NCBI GenBank assembly: GCA_050945795.1
Contig: JBMNTP010000039.1
Coordinates: forward strand, 1-11,349
Source: JBMNTP01 sp050945795
GTDB taxonomy: Bacteria; Bacillota; Clostridia; Christensenellales; MGBC116941
Direction: 5' to 3'
Length of the DNA: 11,349 bases
The translations under genes were made by a program, and so were the position numbers. Positions 1 through 7,360 of the stretch are shown piece after piece. The first letter of the stretch is position 1; each line of letters opens with the position of its first letter. Under the pieces are notes generated by a model. The model had not been told where the DNA came from and ran no database searches. It saw only the letters and a program-made list of their open reading frames with translations.

Positions 1-62
1 GGCGCATCCTTTCGTTTTAGTTTGCTCAACCAGAAATCTACCAGATTTCCGATTGATGCGCC
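1..62. repeat. Nested inverted repeat at window edge
   Basis: The first eight bases (GGCGCATC) are the exact reverse complement of 55-62 (GATGCGCC). Inside them a second hairpin has a 7-bp stem (33-39 with 43-49, GAAATCT/AGATTTC) and a 3-nt loop. No T-run follows on the plus strand. It may be a terminator of an upstream gene, a processed RNA structure or an element end; the sequence left of the window would be needed to tell. Pairing is seen directly, the function is open. Confidence 0.4.
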
Positions 63-96
63 ACCTCAAATTCCACGACGGCCGGGACAACCTCGA

Positions 97-125
97 TTGA
101 CATGCGAAATATGAAGTGATATCAT
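97..125 (+). promoter_or_regulatory. Sigma-A promoter of the aldehyde dehydrogenase gene
   Basis: A perfect -35 TTGACA (97-102), a 17-nt spacer and a -10 TATCAT (120-125) lie about 100 nt before the dehydrogenase start. Transcription would begin near 132, so the palindrome at 134-150 covers the first transcribed bases, the classic place for a repressor to block initiation. Confidence 0.75.
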
Positions 126-133
126 GTCGGTAG

Positions 134-150
134 AAACGTTTGCGCAAACG
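134..150. promoter_or_regulatory. LacI-family operator, copy 1
   Basis: AAACGTTTGCGCAAACG contains the perfect 14-bp palindrome CGTTTGCGCAAACG (137-150) with the central CG step typical of LacI-family operators. The same 17 bases recur at 10953-10969 upstream of the second LacI gene, so that regulator is the best candidate to bind here. The right flank continues as AAACGATTAA (146-155), which matches half of the other operator class found at 2995-3169. Binding itself is inferred. Confidence 0.75.
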
Positions 151-223
151 ATTAAATTCTATTTGCAAAATTAAATTTCAATTTGGGAGCTGCCTTCTTA
201 GCAGAAAGGATGGATTATTTATA

Positions 224-1678
224 ATGCAAACATACGATCTCAAGATGTATATCAATGGCGAGTACAAGGACGCAAGCAATGGGAAAAAGATTGAGGTATT
301 ATGCCCCCAGGATGAAAGTGTGGTAGGGTATGTTCCTGCTGGGACAAAAGAGGACGCGGATCTGGCGCTGAAAGCTGCAAAGGCAGCATCGTATGATTGG
401 GCAAAGCTGCCTGCGGTCGAGCGTGCAGCCTACGTAGAACGCCTACGCGATTTGATTATTGAAAATGGAGAAGAGTTTGCCACGATCCTTTCTCGGGAGC
501 AAGGAAAGCCCATTGCAGAGGCGCGTGGAGAGGTTTTTGGCGGTGTACCAGCGATGTTGACCTATGCCATTGGATGCGCCCAGAGAATTGAAGGTGATAT
601 ACTGACATCTAGCAAGCCGGATGAGCAAATTCTCATTCAAAGAGTGCCTTTTGGTGTCACAGTTGGCATTGCAGCATGGAACTATCCTATGGCGCTTTCC
701 GCACGGAAGTTTGGAATTGCATTGGTATGCGGAAATACGATGGTGCTCAAACCGCCGTCGGTGACACCGATTGCTGTGATGAAGCTGGGGGAGCTGGTGG
801 AAAAGGCAGGAATCCCCAAAGGTGTATTGAATATTGTGTCAGGATCTGGATCAGAAATGGGAAGCGAACTGGTGAGAAATCCGATTACGCAGATGGTATC
901 CCTGACAGGAAGTACGGCCGCTGGACAGCAGATCTATCGGCAGGCAGCAGATAACATTACAGTTGTTCGCCTGGAACTGGGTGGTAAGGCGCCATTTATC
1001 GTATTGGATGATGCAGATATTGATAAAGCAGTGGAGATTGCAGTGTCTGCCCGGTTTACAAACTGTGGTCAGGTTTGTATTTGCAATGAAAGAATGTACT
1101 TGCAAGAGGGAATCTATGATGAATTCATGGAAAAATTCTTGAAAAAGGTCAGCCAGTTAAAGATTGGCCCATCGTTGAGCGAGGATACAGACATTGGCCC
1201 CAAAGTAAACAAGGATGAATGTGATAAGCTGTGGGAGATGCTGGAACGCGCGAAAGCGAATGGAGCCAAAGTGGTGTATGGCGGAGAAACGTTGACAGGA
1301 GGATTGTATGAAAAGGGATATTGGTTCCCGCCAACAATCCTTGAGGTGACAGACAACAGTATGGAGATTATGCAGGAGGAGATCTTTGGCCCAATGCTGC
1401 CGGTGATGAAGGTGAAAGATTTGGACGAGGCGATAAAGCTGGCAAACGAAAGTGTATATGGACTTTCTGCATATCTATTCACCAAGGATATCAAGAACCT
1501 GATGCGTGGGACGCGGGATTTGGAATTTGGAGAGATTTATACCAATCGTCCAAATGGAGAAGAATTCAATGCATTCCACAATGGATACAAGACCAGCGGT
1601 GTTGGCGGTGAAGATGGTAAGTATGGCATGGAAGGGTATTTGCAAAAGAAGACGGTATATCTCAATTATGCAGATTGA
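224..1678 (+). CDS. aldA: AldA-like NAD-dependent lactaldehyde/glycolaldehyde dehydrogenase
   Basis: Cytosolic aldehyde dehydrogenase of 484 residues, expected to oxidise a small hydroxyaldehyde (lactaldehyde, glycolaldehyde) to the acid with NAD+. The whole protein reads like E. coli AldA (479 residues): the catalytic region is NCGQVCICNERMYLQEGIYDEF-like with nucleophile Cys285, the general base Glu251 is in LELGGK, and the C-terminus keeps the AldA-type GEIYTNR and SGVGGEDGKYG strings. The start at 224 follows GAAAGGA (203-209); an upstream TTG at 140 is in frame but would lie inside the operator and add 28 residues with no family match. It is a single-gene unit with its own promoter and operator and ends at a strong hairpin terminator. 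Family assignment is firm; the exact aldehyde is inferred, and related semialdehyde or betaine-aldehyde activity is possible. Confidence 0.9.
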   Translation: MQTYDLKMYINGEYKDASNGKKIEVLCPQDESVVGYVPAGTKEDADLALKAAKAASYDWAKLPAVERAAYVERLRDLIIENGEEFATILSREQGKPIAEARGEVFGGVPAMLTYAIGCAQRIEGDILTSSKPDEQILIQRVPFGVTVGIAAWNYPMALSARKFGIALVCGNTMVLKPPSVTPIAVMKLGELVEKAGIPKGVLNIVSGSGSEMGSELVRNPITQMVSLTGSTAAGQQIYRQAADNITVVRLELGGKAPFIVLDDADIDKAVEIAVSARFTNCGQVCICNERMYLQEGIYDEFMEKFLKKVSQLKIGPSLSEDTDIGPKVNKDECDKLWEMLERAKANGAKVVYGGETLTGGLYEKGYWFPPTILEVTDNSMEIMQEEIFGPMLPVMKVKDLDEAIKLANESVYGLSAYLFTKDIKNLMRGTRDLEFGEIYTNRPNGEEFNAFHNGYKTSGVGGEDGKYGMEGYLQKKTVYLNYAD

Positions 1679-1691
1679 CGGTTACAAACAT

Positions 1692-1722
1692 AAAAGGTGG
1701 CAATCACAAGTTGCCACCTTTT
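1692..1722. terminator. Bidirectional intrinsic terminator
   Basis: A 12-bp perfect stem (1692-1703, AAAAGGTGGCAA, with 1711-1722, TTGCCACCTTTT) encloses a 7-nt loop and is followed by CTTTCT. The A/T ends of the stem supply U-rich tails in both directions, so it can end both the dehydrogenase transcript and the convergent repressor transcript, whose stop is at 1761. Confidence 0.85.
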
Positions 1723-1760
1723 CTTTCTACTTGATAGAAAATGACAAAGAGCCTTATTGA

Positions 1761-2777
1761 TTATGGGGCATAACCATTAGTGCTCTGACGAGGGGCCAAT
1801 TCAGTGTCAAAAACAACCCGCTGGCTGCACGGACTTTTGTCAGTGATTGTTGAAATCAGCATGCTGACGGCTTGTTCTCCCATTTTGTAGGTTGGGATTT
1901 CAACCGTAGATATAAAAGTTCTTGCATGAATATACAGATCAAAATCACCAATCCCGATCAAGCCAACTGACTCTGGGCATTTGATATCATAGGTGTTCAT
2001 ATAGTTGACAGTATAAGCAGAGAATTTGCTCTCCAAAGCGATCATGCCAGTCGGGTGTGGGCGGCCTGCAAGTTTATCATGCAGCACTTCAATAAACTCA
2101 TCACAAGAGCACAACACAGGGAATTCGATCATATTTTGTGGGGAGAGTGGAATGCCGCGCTTTTCCAGTGCAGCAAGGCACCCATCGATTCTGTCCTGGA
2201 CAGCTGTTAACCAGACCAAGGAATAAAGCATGCATATATCGTGATAGCCTTGATCGATCAAATGCATTGTGGCCTGATAGGAGGCGCCAAAATTGTCATA
2301 TCCAACATAATTGGTATTCAATTCCCGAATGCATCTGTCAAACAGGACGATGGGAATCCCGGAGGCAATTACCTCCTCAATTTGCTCTGGGTTTTTACAT
2401 GTTGGGGACAAAATGATCCCATCGATTTGGCTCTGTGCCAAAACGTTGATATATCGTGTTTCTTTGACGGGATCTTCATCTGTATTACAGAGGATAATAT
2501 TATATCCATATTTGTAAGCGGTGTCCTCGCATGCACGAACAAAAGTGGTAAAATGGGGTAGGCCAATATCCGCAATCACAATCCCGATGGTTTTGGTGGA
2601 TTTCATGCGCAATCCACGTGCGATACGGTTGGGAGTGTAGTGTAGCTCCTTAATGGCATCCAAAACACGGCGGCGAATGTCTTTGCCAACAGGCCGTGTA
2701 TTATTAATGACAATGGAAACGGTTGCTGTTGAAACATTTGCTAAATCTGCAACATCTTGAATCGTGGGTTTTCGCAT
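1761..2777 (-). CDS. LacI-family transcriptional repressor 1
   Basis: DNA-binding repressor of 338 residues. The N-terminal helix-turn-helix is TIQDVADLANVSTATVSIVI, followed by the hinge region (ARGLRMKSTKTIGIV) and a periplasmic-binding-protein-like effector domain to the end. The start is taken as ATG at 2777, preceded by TAGGTGAT, which pairs with the 16S tail; a GTG at 2783 (two residues longer) would overlap that site. The gene is divergent from the transporter operon and convergent with the dehydrogenase. It is a clear paralogue of the repressor at 9835-10863, sharing strings such as NTDEDP, SPTCKN and NYVGYDN, but its specificity positions in the recognition helix are Thr-Ala and Ile rather than Ala-Thr and His. 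It probably controls the adjacent transporter through GATTAAACGATTAATC-type sites. The sugar or intermediate sensed is unknown. Confidence 0.93.
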   Translation of the reverse strand: MRKPTIQDVADLANVSTATVSIVINNTRPVGKDIRRRVLDAIKELHYTPNRIARGLRMKSTKTIGIVIADIGLPHFTTFVRACEDTAYKYGYNIILCNTDEDPVKETRYINVLAQSQIDGIILSPTCKNPEQIEEVIASGIPIVLFDRCIRELNTNYVGYDNFGASYQATMHLIDQGYHDICMLYSLVWLTAVQDRIDGCLAALEKRGIPLSPQNMIEFPVLCSCDEFIEVLHDKLAGRPHPTGMIALESKFSAYTVNYMNTYDIKCPESVGLIGIGDFDLYIHARTFISTVEIPTYKMGEQAVSMLISTITDKSPCSQRVVFDTELAPRQSTNGYAP

Positions 2778-2786
2778 AATCACCTA

Positions 2787-2802
2787 CAAAAAACGTTTAA
2801 TA
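2787..2802. promoter_or_regulatory. Operator-like site next to repressor 1 start
   Basis: Read on the minus strand this is TATTAAACGTTTTTTG. Its left half, ATTAAACG, matches the sites at 2995-3010 and 3154-3169, with the CG step at 2794-2795; the other half is degenerate. It lies about 10 nt before the repressor start codon, consistent with autoregulation by roadblock. It is the weakest of the three sites. Confidence 0.4.
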
Positions 2803-2994
2803 TTGATTTCATAATCGGCACATTTTGGATGTTGTACATCAAGGAATTGTATTAAATGTGCTTGATTAATTATAAAATAACATATATAAATCAAGATTAC
2901 AAGGCCGATGGAGAAGAAAATCAGCAATTTTTGTGTTGATTTGAAAATAAGACTTGCATTTATGAAATTGGAGTGGTATAATGAAAAACATAAA

Positions 2995-3010
2995 TATTAA
3001 ACGATTAGTC
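2995..3010. promoter_or_regulatory. LacI-family operator, class B, distal copy
   Basis: TATTAAACGATTAGTC matches the site at 3154-3169 at 14 of 16 positions, including the whole central TTAAACGATTA. The two centres are 159 bp apart, close to a whole number of helical turns, so looping by a tetrameric repressor is possible. No promoter is obvious immediately beside it. Confidence 0.55.
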
Positions 3011-3153
3011 AATTGAAATAGTACAAACAACTTTTTTAAAGAAACAGTTTTAGTCATACATCATAAATATATTAAAATATCTGAGTTTATTTCGTTTTGA
3101 GTAAACTGGCGGCACTAATTTATCGTGCTAACTTATAGATACTTGTCTCATGT

Positions 3154-3169
3154 GATTAAACGATTAATC
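3154..3169. promoter_or_regulatory. LacI-family operator, class B, proximal copy
   Basis: GATTAAACGATTAATC is a 16-bp palindrome with a central CG step and only one mismatched pair. It lies about 90 nt before the receptor start and just upstream of the best candidate promoter. Repressor 1, divergently encoded next door, is the likely binder. Confidence 0.65.
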
Positions 3170-3179
3170 GCCCATGATT

Positions 3180-3209
3180 TTGTAAAACATGCCATGTAAA
3201 GTTTATATA
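3180..3209 (+). promoter_or_regulatory. Candidate promoter of the transporter operon
   Basis: A -35-like TTGTAA (3180-3185) is followed after 18 nt by TATATA (3204-3209), or after 17 nt by TTATAT. This would give a leader of about 40 nt. The -35 is weak, in keeping with a regulated promoter; other AT-rich hexamers nearby make the exact choice uncertain. Confidence 0.4.
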
Positions 3210-3256
3210 GTTTTTGTTTCCTGAGCACAGCAAGAAAATAATGGGAGGAATACAAA

Positions 3257-4519
3257 ATGAAAAAACTACTCGTCTGGCTCGTTTGCTTGATGCTTGTCTT
3301 CTCGGTTGCAGCTTGCACTGCGCCACAAGAGGTATCTACCTCATCAAGCGGAGCCTCTCAACCAGCAGGGCAGACACCTGGGTCTTCAACCCCAGCTGTC
3401 AGCAGCGAAACAAGCCTAACTGCAGAGGACTTACCAGTTGTGAGAATTGGGTTTTGTCCGCCAGAAATTAGCGAAGTTTATGAGATTGTAAGAGAATGGT
3501 TGGATGCAGCAGTTGAGGATGCAAAAGCAGCAGGATTTAAAGTGGAAGTTCTGCAAAAAGATGTGCCTGACTTGACTCCAGCTCTCCAGATTGACGCAGT
3601 GGAAAACCTGTTGGCTGCCGATATCAATGTTCTGCTGTTTTGCCCGGCTGACCCTGATACAATCATCCCGGTGCTGCAACAGTGTAACGAGGCAGGGGTA
3701 AAATTGGTTTGCATAAACCAATTGGAAGAATTCCCAGGGAGCGAGTACGATGAGGCAACAGACACATATAAGTCTGAGGATGCCGTAGTAGTTGATTCTT
3801 TCATTGGATATTACCATTATACAGCAGGCCAACTGTGCGGATACGAAATGCTGGATGCATTGGGCGGCCCTGGTGTCTTGGGCGAGGGGACAAAAGTAGA
3901 TGTTCCGCAAGAGGCATCTCTTGATTTGGCTTTTTGGGAAGATACTTATAAGGACTTTGATTGGAGCAGCATCACTGCAAAAGTTGCTATTGTGAGCGGA
4001 ATTAGTGGACACAGCCACACAAACAGCCGTACAAATGGCTTCTTGGATGTAGTGAAGAAATGCCCCAATGTGGAAGTTGTTTCTACACTGTATGCTGATT
4101 TCTTGAGAGTAAACGCAATTGAATGCACAGAGAATATCTTGCAGGCAAATGCAGAGCTGGATGGTATCTATGGTGTTTCAGCTGAGACGGGCATTGGCAT
4201 TTCAATCGCATGCGAAAACGCTGGAAGGCTAGACGATATTCTCATAACATGCATGGATGGAACGACATCTTCAGTAGACAGCGTTCTGCAAGGGAAAATT
4301 GCTTCAGACACATGGCTGGGATTCCCGGATTGGGGCTGGTATGGAGCATACTTCTCTGTACGCGCAGCAATGGGCCTGCCCATCGAGCACTACTTTGATA
4401 TTAACACAAGATCAATTATTCAAGCGAACACAACAAACTTCTATCCCAATACGTTGTTGCCTGCTCTTGATTGGGAGGGGACAATGAAAGAGGCGTTGGA
4501 AAAAGCGGCGAATGGTTAA
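3257..4519 (+). CDS. Sugar ABC transporter substrate-binding lipoprotein (RbsB-like fold)
   Basis: Extracellular solute receptor of 420 residues that would hand its ligand to the permease encoded downstream. A lipoprotein signal peptide ends in VAAC with the lipidated Cys at residue 20, followed by a Ser/Thr/Pro-rich tether to about residue 55. From about residue 60 (VVRIGFCPPEISEVYEIV) to the end it follows the type-1 periplasmic binding fold of ribose-type receptors, with the domain cross-over near residue 178. It is longer than RbsB (about 300 residues) because of the tether and an extra acidic/aromatic stretch around residues 198-235. GGGAGG (3243-3248) lies 8 nt before the ATG. First gene of the transporter operon. 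The family is firm; the ligand cannot be read, and sugars, sugar alcohols or similar polar carbon sources are all possible. Confidence 0.9.
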   Translation: MKKLLVWLVCLMLVFSVAACTAPQEVSTSSSGASQPAGQTPGSSTPAVSSETSLTAEDLPVVRIGFCPPEISEVYEIVREWLDAAVEDAKAAGFKVEVLQKDVPDLTPALQIDAVENLLAADINVLLFCPADPDTIIPVLQQCNEAGVKLVCINQLEEFPGSEYDEATDTYKSEDAVVVDSFIGYYHYTAGQLCGYEMLDALGGPGVLGEGTKVDVPQEASLDLAFWEDTYKDFDWSSITAKVAIVSGISGHSHTNSRTNGFLDVVKKCPNVEVVSTLYADFLRVNAIECTENILQANAELDGIYGVSAETGIGISIACENAGRLDDILITCMDGTTSSVDSVLQGKIASDTWLGFPDWGWYGAYFSVRAAMGLPIEHYFDINTRSIIQANTTNFYPNTLLPALDWEGTMKEALEKAANG

Positions 4520-4559
4520 TTTGGTTCATATGATTGACTGATAGCTCAATTGTAATGAA

Positions 4560-4586
4560 GTAGGGGCGGGTTACACCTGCCCCTAC
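4560..4586 (+). promoter_or_regulatory. Stem-loop between receptor and ATPase genes
   Basis: A 12-bp stem (4560-4571 with 4575-4586, one G-T pair) closes on a 3-nt loop, with outer arms GTAGGGGC and GCCCCTAC. No T-run follows, so a full intrinsic terminator is unlikely. Its place right after the receptor gene fits a 3' end stabiliser or processing barrier that keeps receptor mRNA more abundant than the downstream genes. It could also be one copy of a dispersed GC-rich hairpin repeat. Confidence 0.6.
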
Positions 4587-4617
4587 AAACACAGATTGTC
4601 GGCCCTATGAAAAAGAC

Positions 4618-4623
4618 AGGAGG
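4618..4623 (+). promoter_or_regulatory. Ribosome binding site that decides the ATPase start
   Basis: AGGAGG lies only 2 nt before the GTG at 4626 but 11 nt before the GTG at 4635. The first distance is too short for normal initiation, so 4635 is preferred, although the two proteins differ by only three residues. Confidence 0.6.
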
Positions 4624-4634
4624 CTGTGCAAAAC

Positions 4635-6131
4635 GTGAGTGCTTATGTGTTGGAAACGAAAGGGGTCAGCAAGTCCTTTTTTGGAACACAGGTGTTGTTT
4701 GACGTAGATTTTGATGTGAAGCCGGGTGAGGTGCATGTTTTGCTTGGCGAAAACGGCGCAGGAAAGTCTACGTTGATGAAGATTTTGTCTGGTGCGTACA
4801 ACCCCGATAAAGGACAAATATTTGTAAATGGGTCCGAAGTACAGATCAATGGACCGCGTGATTCAATCAAAAATGGAATTGGAATGGTATATCAGGAGCT
4901 TTCGTTAATTCCATATTTGAACGTAGTAGAAAACATTTTTCTCGGAAATATGCCGAAAAAAAAGTCGGGCTTTCTAGATTGGAAATATGCCACGCAAAAA
5001 ACGAAAGAAATTTTTGAAGAACTGGATATTGACATTGACGTGCAAAAACCGGTCAATCAGTTTGACTTGGGCATCCAGCAACTGATTGAAATCATGCGTG
5101 TACTGAAAGAGGAAGTCAAATTGGTTATCTTGGACGAACCAACGTCTTCGCTCAGTACAACTGAGGTGGAAAAGTTATTCCGCTCGATCCGGATATTGAA
5201 AGAGACAGGGATTGCATTTGTGTACATTACACACAAATTAGAAGAAGTGTTTGAAATTGGCGATCGAGTTACCGTATTGCGTGATGGATATAAAATTGGA
5301 GAAACAGTAGGCAACATTGAGAATTTGACGCAGGATGATCTGATTACCATGATGGTCGGAAGAAAACTGGAAAATCGCTTCCCCAAAGAGCCGGCTATTA
5401 CATCGGATGTATTGATGAAAGTGGAAGGGCTGAGCGATAACAAACGGTTTTTTGATATTTCGTTTGACCTGCATCGAGGGGAAGTCCTGGGGATCAGCGG
5501 ATTGGTCGGCTCAGGAAGAAGCGAGATGATCGAAGCCATTTTTGGCATGCGAAAGATCACAGCAGGGAGCATTAGTATCCATGGCGAAAAACATGTGCCC
5601 AAAGGACCAAGAAAAGCAATTGAAAATGGAATTGGGCTGATCACAAAAGACAGAAACACCAGCTTGCTACAACACATGATGATCTATCAGAACATTGTGA
5701 TTGCATCCTTAAAGAGCTTTGTAAAGGGCGGGTTTCGCATCAAGCGGCAAGAAGTCAAAGCGGCAGAGGGTTTTATTGAACGGTTGAACATTGCTGCGCA
5801 ATCCCCTTTCGTTAGAATCAGAAACCTGAGCGGAGGCAATCAGCAAAAAGTTGCCATTGCCAAATGGGATTGTAGCAAGGTGGATGTGTATTTGATGGAT
5901 GACCCTACAAGAGGCGTGGACATTGGGGCAAAAGCAGAGGTCTACCGGCTGATCAACAAGATCACGGCAGGAGGGGCTGCGATTGTACTGATTTCTTCAG
6001 ATATGCCTGAACTTTTGGGCATTTCGGATAATATAATCGTTATGCAAAAAGGCAGGATTGCTGCATATGCGCAAACGAGCGAGTGCTCGCAAGAGTTTAT
6101 TCTAGAAAAAGCAGCGGGAGGAAAGGGATGA
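4635..6131 (+). CDS. Sugar ABC transporter ATP-binding protein, two nucleotide-binding domains (RbsA-like)
   Basis: Cytoplasmic motor of the importer, 498 residues, with two fused ABC domains as in RbsA/MglA/XylG. Domain 1 has an intact Walker A, GENGAGKST (residues 38-46), Walker B and catalytic Glu in LVILDEPT (163-170) and an H-loop His in YITHKLEE, but its signature region is FDLGIQQ (143-149) rather than the usual LSxGQQQ type. Domain 2 has the family's lysine-less P-loop GLVGSGRS (289-296), an intact signature LSGGNQQ (398-404), and DDPTRGVD, where Asp423 replaces the usual catalytic Glu. The degenerate parts therefore all belong to one composite ATP site. Start chosen at GTG 4635 (GTG 4626 possible). 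It overlaps the permease gene by 4 bases. The transporter class is firm; the substrate is unknown. Confidence 0.93.
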   Translation: MSAYVLETKGVSKSFFGTQVLFDVDFDVKPGEVHVLLGENGAGKSTLMKILSGAYNPDKGQIFVNGSEVQINGPRDSIKNGIGMVYQELSLIPYLNVVENIFLGNMPKKKSGFLDWKYATQKTKEIFEELDIDIDVQKPVNQFDLGIQQLIEIMRVLKEEVKLVILDEPTSSLSTTEVEKLFRSIRILKETGIAFVYITHKLEEVFEIGDRVTVLRDGYKIGETVGNIENLTQDDLITMMVGRKLENRFPKEPAITSDVLMKVEGLSDNKRFFDISFDLHRGEVLGISGLVGSGRSEMIEAIFGMRKITAGSISIHGEKHVPKGPRKAIENGIGLITKDRNTSLLQHMMIYQNIVIASLKSFVKGGFRIKRQEVKAAEGFIERLNIAAQSPFVRIRNLSGGNQQKVAIAKWDCSKVDVYLMDDPTRGVDIGAKAEVYRLINKITAGGAAIVLISSDMPELLGISDNIIVMQKGRIAAYAQTSECSQEFILEKAAGGKG

Positions 6132-7117
6132 TGGGCAAAAACGATCTGCCAAATAGCAAGAGCACCTCAAAAAGGAGCACAATCGTACAGTTGCTAGAGC
6201 GATTCAGTTCAGGGGTTATTTTACTGGGATTGGTTATTATTCTACTGATTGCAACTCCTTACTTTTTTCAGCTGAACAATGCACTGAATATTATGAGACA
6301 AGTGGCGATCATTGGAGTTATGGCAATTGGACAGACAATGGTTATCATTACAGGGGGAATTGATCTTTCTGTGGCTATGGTGGTTAGTTTATCTGGCTGT
6401 ATGATGACAGTCTTGACAACAAACCATGGATGGAATGCTGCTGCGGCAATTGCTGCTGGCTTGCTGGTGGGTGTGGCATGCGGTGCAATCAATGGCTTGG
6501 TTGTGACAAAGGGCAAAATTCCGCCATTCATTGCAACGATGGGAATGTCCAGCATCTGTGAGGGTGTGGCGTTGATAACAACGGGTGGCAAAACGGTTAC
6601 CAGCACCAACGCTACTTTAAATGTTCTGGGAAGATCAGAAATCGCTTCGATTCCCACCAGCTTTTTGTTGTTCATCGTACTTGCGGTCGTTGGCTGGATT
6701 CTGCTCAACCATACGACTTTTGGGCGAAACCTCTTTGCAGTCGGCGGGAAAGAAGAGGCCGCACTTCTCTCCGGAGTAAAAGTGGGGCAGACAAAATTCT
6801 TTGTGTATACCTTGAGCGCGTTGCTTTGCAGCATAGGCGGGCTTTTGATGGTCGGGCGGATCTCATCCGCGTCTCCCATCATGGCAAAGGGTCTAGAGCT
6901 AAATACGGTGGCTGCAGCAGCCTTGGGAGGCGCCAGTTTGAATGGCGGCGTGGGGAGCATATCCGGCACGATCATTGGTATCTTTACCATTGGGATATTG
7001 AACAATGGACTGGATTTGCTGAACGTGTCCTCAAACCTGCAAAAAGTCGTACTTGGCGTAGTGATTATTGCAGTGGTGATTTTGGACACCAGGAGAAGCA
7101 AACGTTTGAAAGCATAG
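6128..7117 (+). CDS. Sugar ABC transporter permease (RbsC-like)
   Basis: Integral membrane channel subunit of 329 residues, the usual length for RbsC-type permeases. After a short polar N-terminus it alternates hydrophobic helices through to the basic C-terminus RRSKRLKA. It carries the family strings GQTMVIITGGIDLSV near residue 75 and FAVGGKEEAALLSGVKV, the cytoplasmic loop that contacts the ATPase. The start at 6128 forms an ATGA overlap with the ATPase stop, and GGGAGG (6117-6122) lies 5 nt upstream, so translation is probably coupled; a second ATG at 6131 is adjacent. A longer frame open from 6083 adds 15 residues inside the ATPase gene and has no support. Last gene of the transport part. 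Confidence 0.93.
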   Translation: MMGKNDLPNSKSTSKRSTIVQLLERFSSGVILLGLVIILLIATPYFFQLNNALNIMRQVAIIGVMAIGQTMVIITGGIDLSVAMVVSLSGCMMTVLTTNHGWNAAAAIAAGLLVGVACGAINGLVVTKGKIPPFIATMGMSSICEGVALITTGGKTVTSTNATLNVLGRSEIASIPTSFLLFIVLAVVGWILLNHTTFGRNLFAVGGKEEAALLSGVKVGQTKFFVYTLSALLCSIGGLLMVGRISSASPIMAKGLELNTVAAAALGGASLNGGVGSISGTIIGIFTIGILNNGLDLLNVSSNLQKVVLGVVIIAVVILDTRRSKRLKA

Positions 7118-7360
7118 TCCAAATTGAGGCGAATGGCATTTGTGCAGACAACATTTCCGAAAAGGAACATGGTCTGAAAGAGCTATCCAAAGACAAGATT
7201 GATTTCCGACGATGCTGTCGTCTGGTTTGCGTATGCCATTTTTAGGAGCTTTCTGTGTGGCCGATATGAAGACGACAGGTAAACACACAAAAGCGCAACT
7301 GCAGTATGGCTATATCATTTGAACATATCATATGCCAAACTCATTAGAAGGGAAACGTAT
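7118..7360 (+). other. Gap between transporter and E1 genes
   Basis: This 243-nt stretch holds no gene I can support, no T-tailed terminator and no convincing promoter. An AGGAG at about 7244 is followed by a GTG frame of only four codons. It ends in GAAGGG (7347-7352), the E1 alpha ribosome binding site. Read-through from the permease is therefore the simplest reading. Confidence 0.45.

Larger units (their letters stand above)
2803..3256. other. AT-rich divergent regulatory region
   Basis: The gap between repressor 1 and the receptor gene is nearly 480 nt and strongly AT-rich. It holds two good operator-like sites (2995-3010, 3154-3169), a candidate promoter near 3180-3209 and the receptor's ribosome binding site. 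I see no convincing protein or RNA gene: open frames in it are short and lack a ribosome binding site. The repressor's own promoter should be here but no hexamer pair stands out. Confidence 0.6.

Noticed and set aside
140..223. In-frame TTG extension of the aldehyde dehydrogenase
   Set aside because: The TTG lies inside the operator next to the expected transcription start and the added 28 residues do not resemble the family; the ATG at 224 has a ribosome binding site.
2787..2802. CcpA cre site at AAACGTTT before repressor 1
   Set aside because: The flanks do not give the TG...CA ends of a cre box, and the half site matches the local class B operators better.
6268..7170. Long antisense open frame of about 300 codons opposite the permease gene
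   Set aside because: It mirrors a hydrophobic, codon-biased membrane protein gene, has no family resemblance or ribosome binding site, and the plus-strand permease is unmistakable.
7208..7222. Hairpin GACGA-TGCTG-TCGTC as a terminator between permease and E1 alpha
   Set aside because: Only five base pairs and no T-run; too weak to call.
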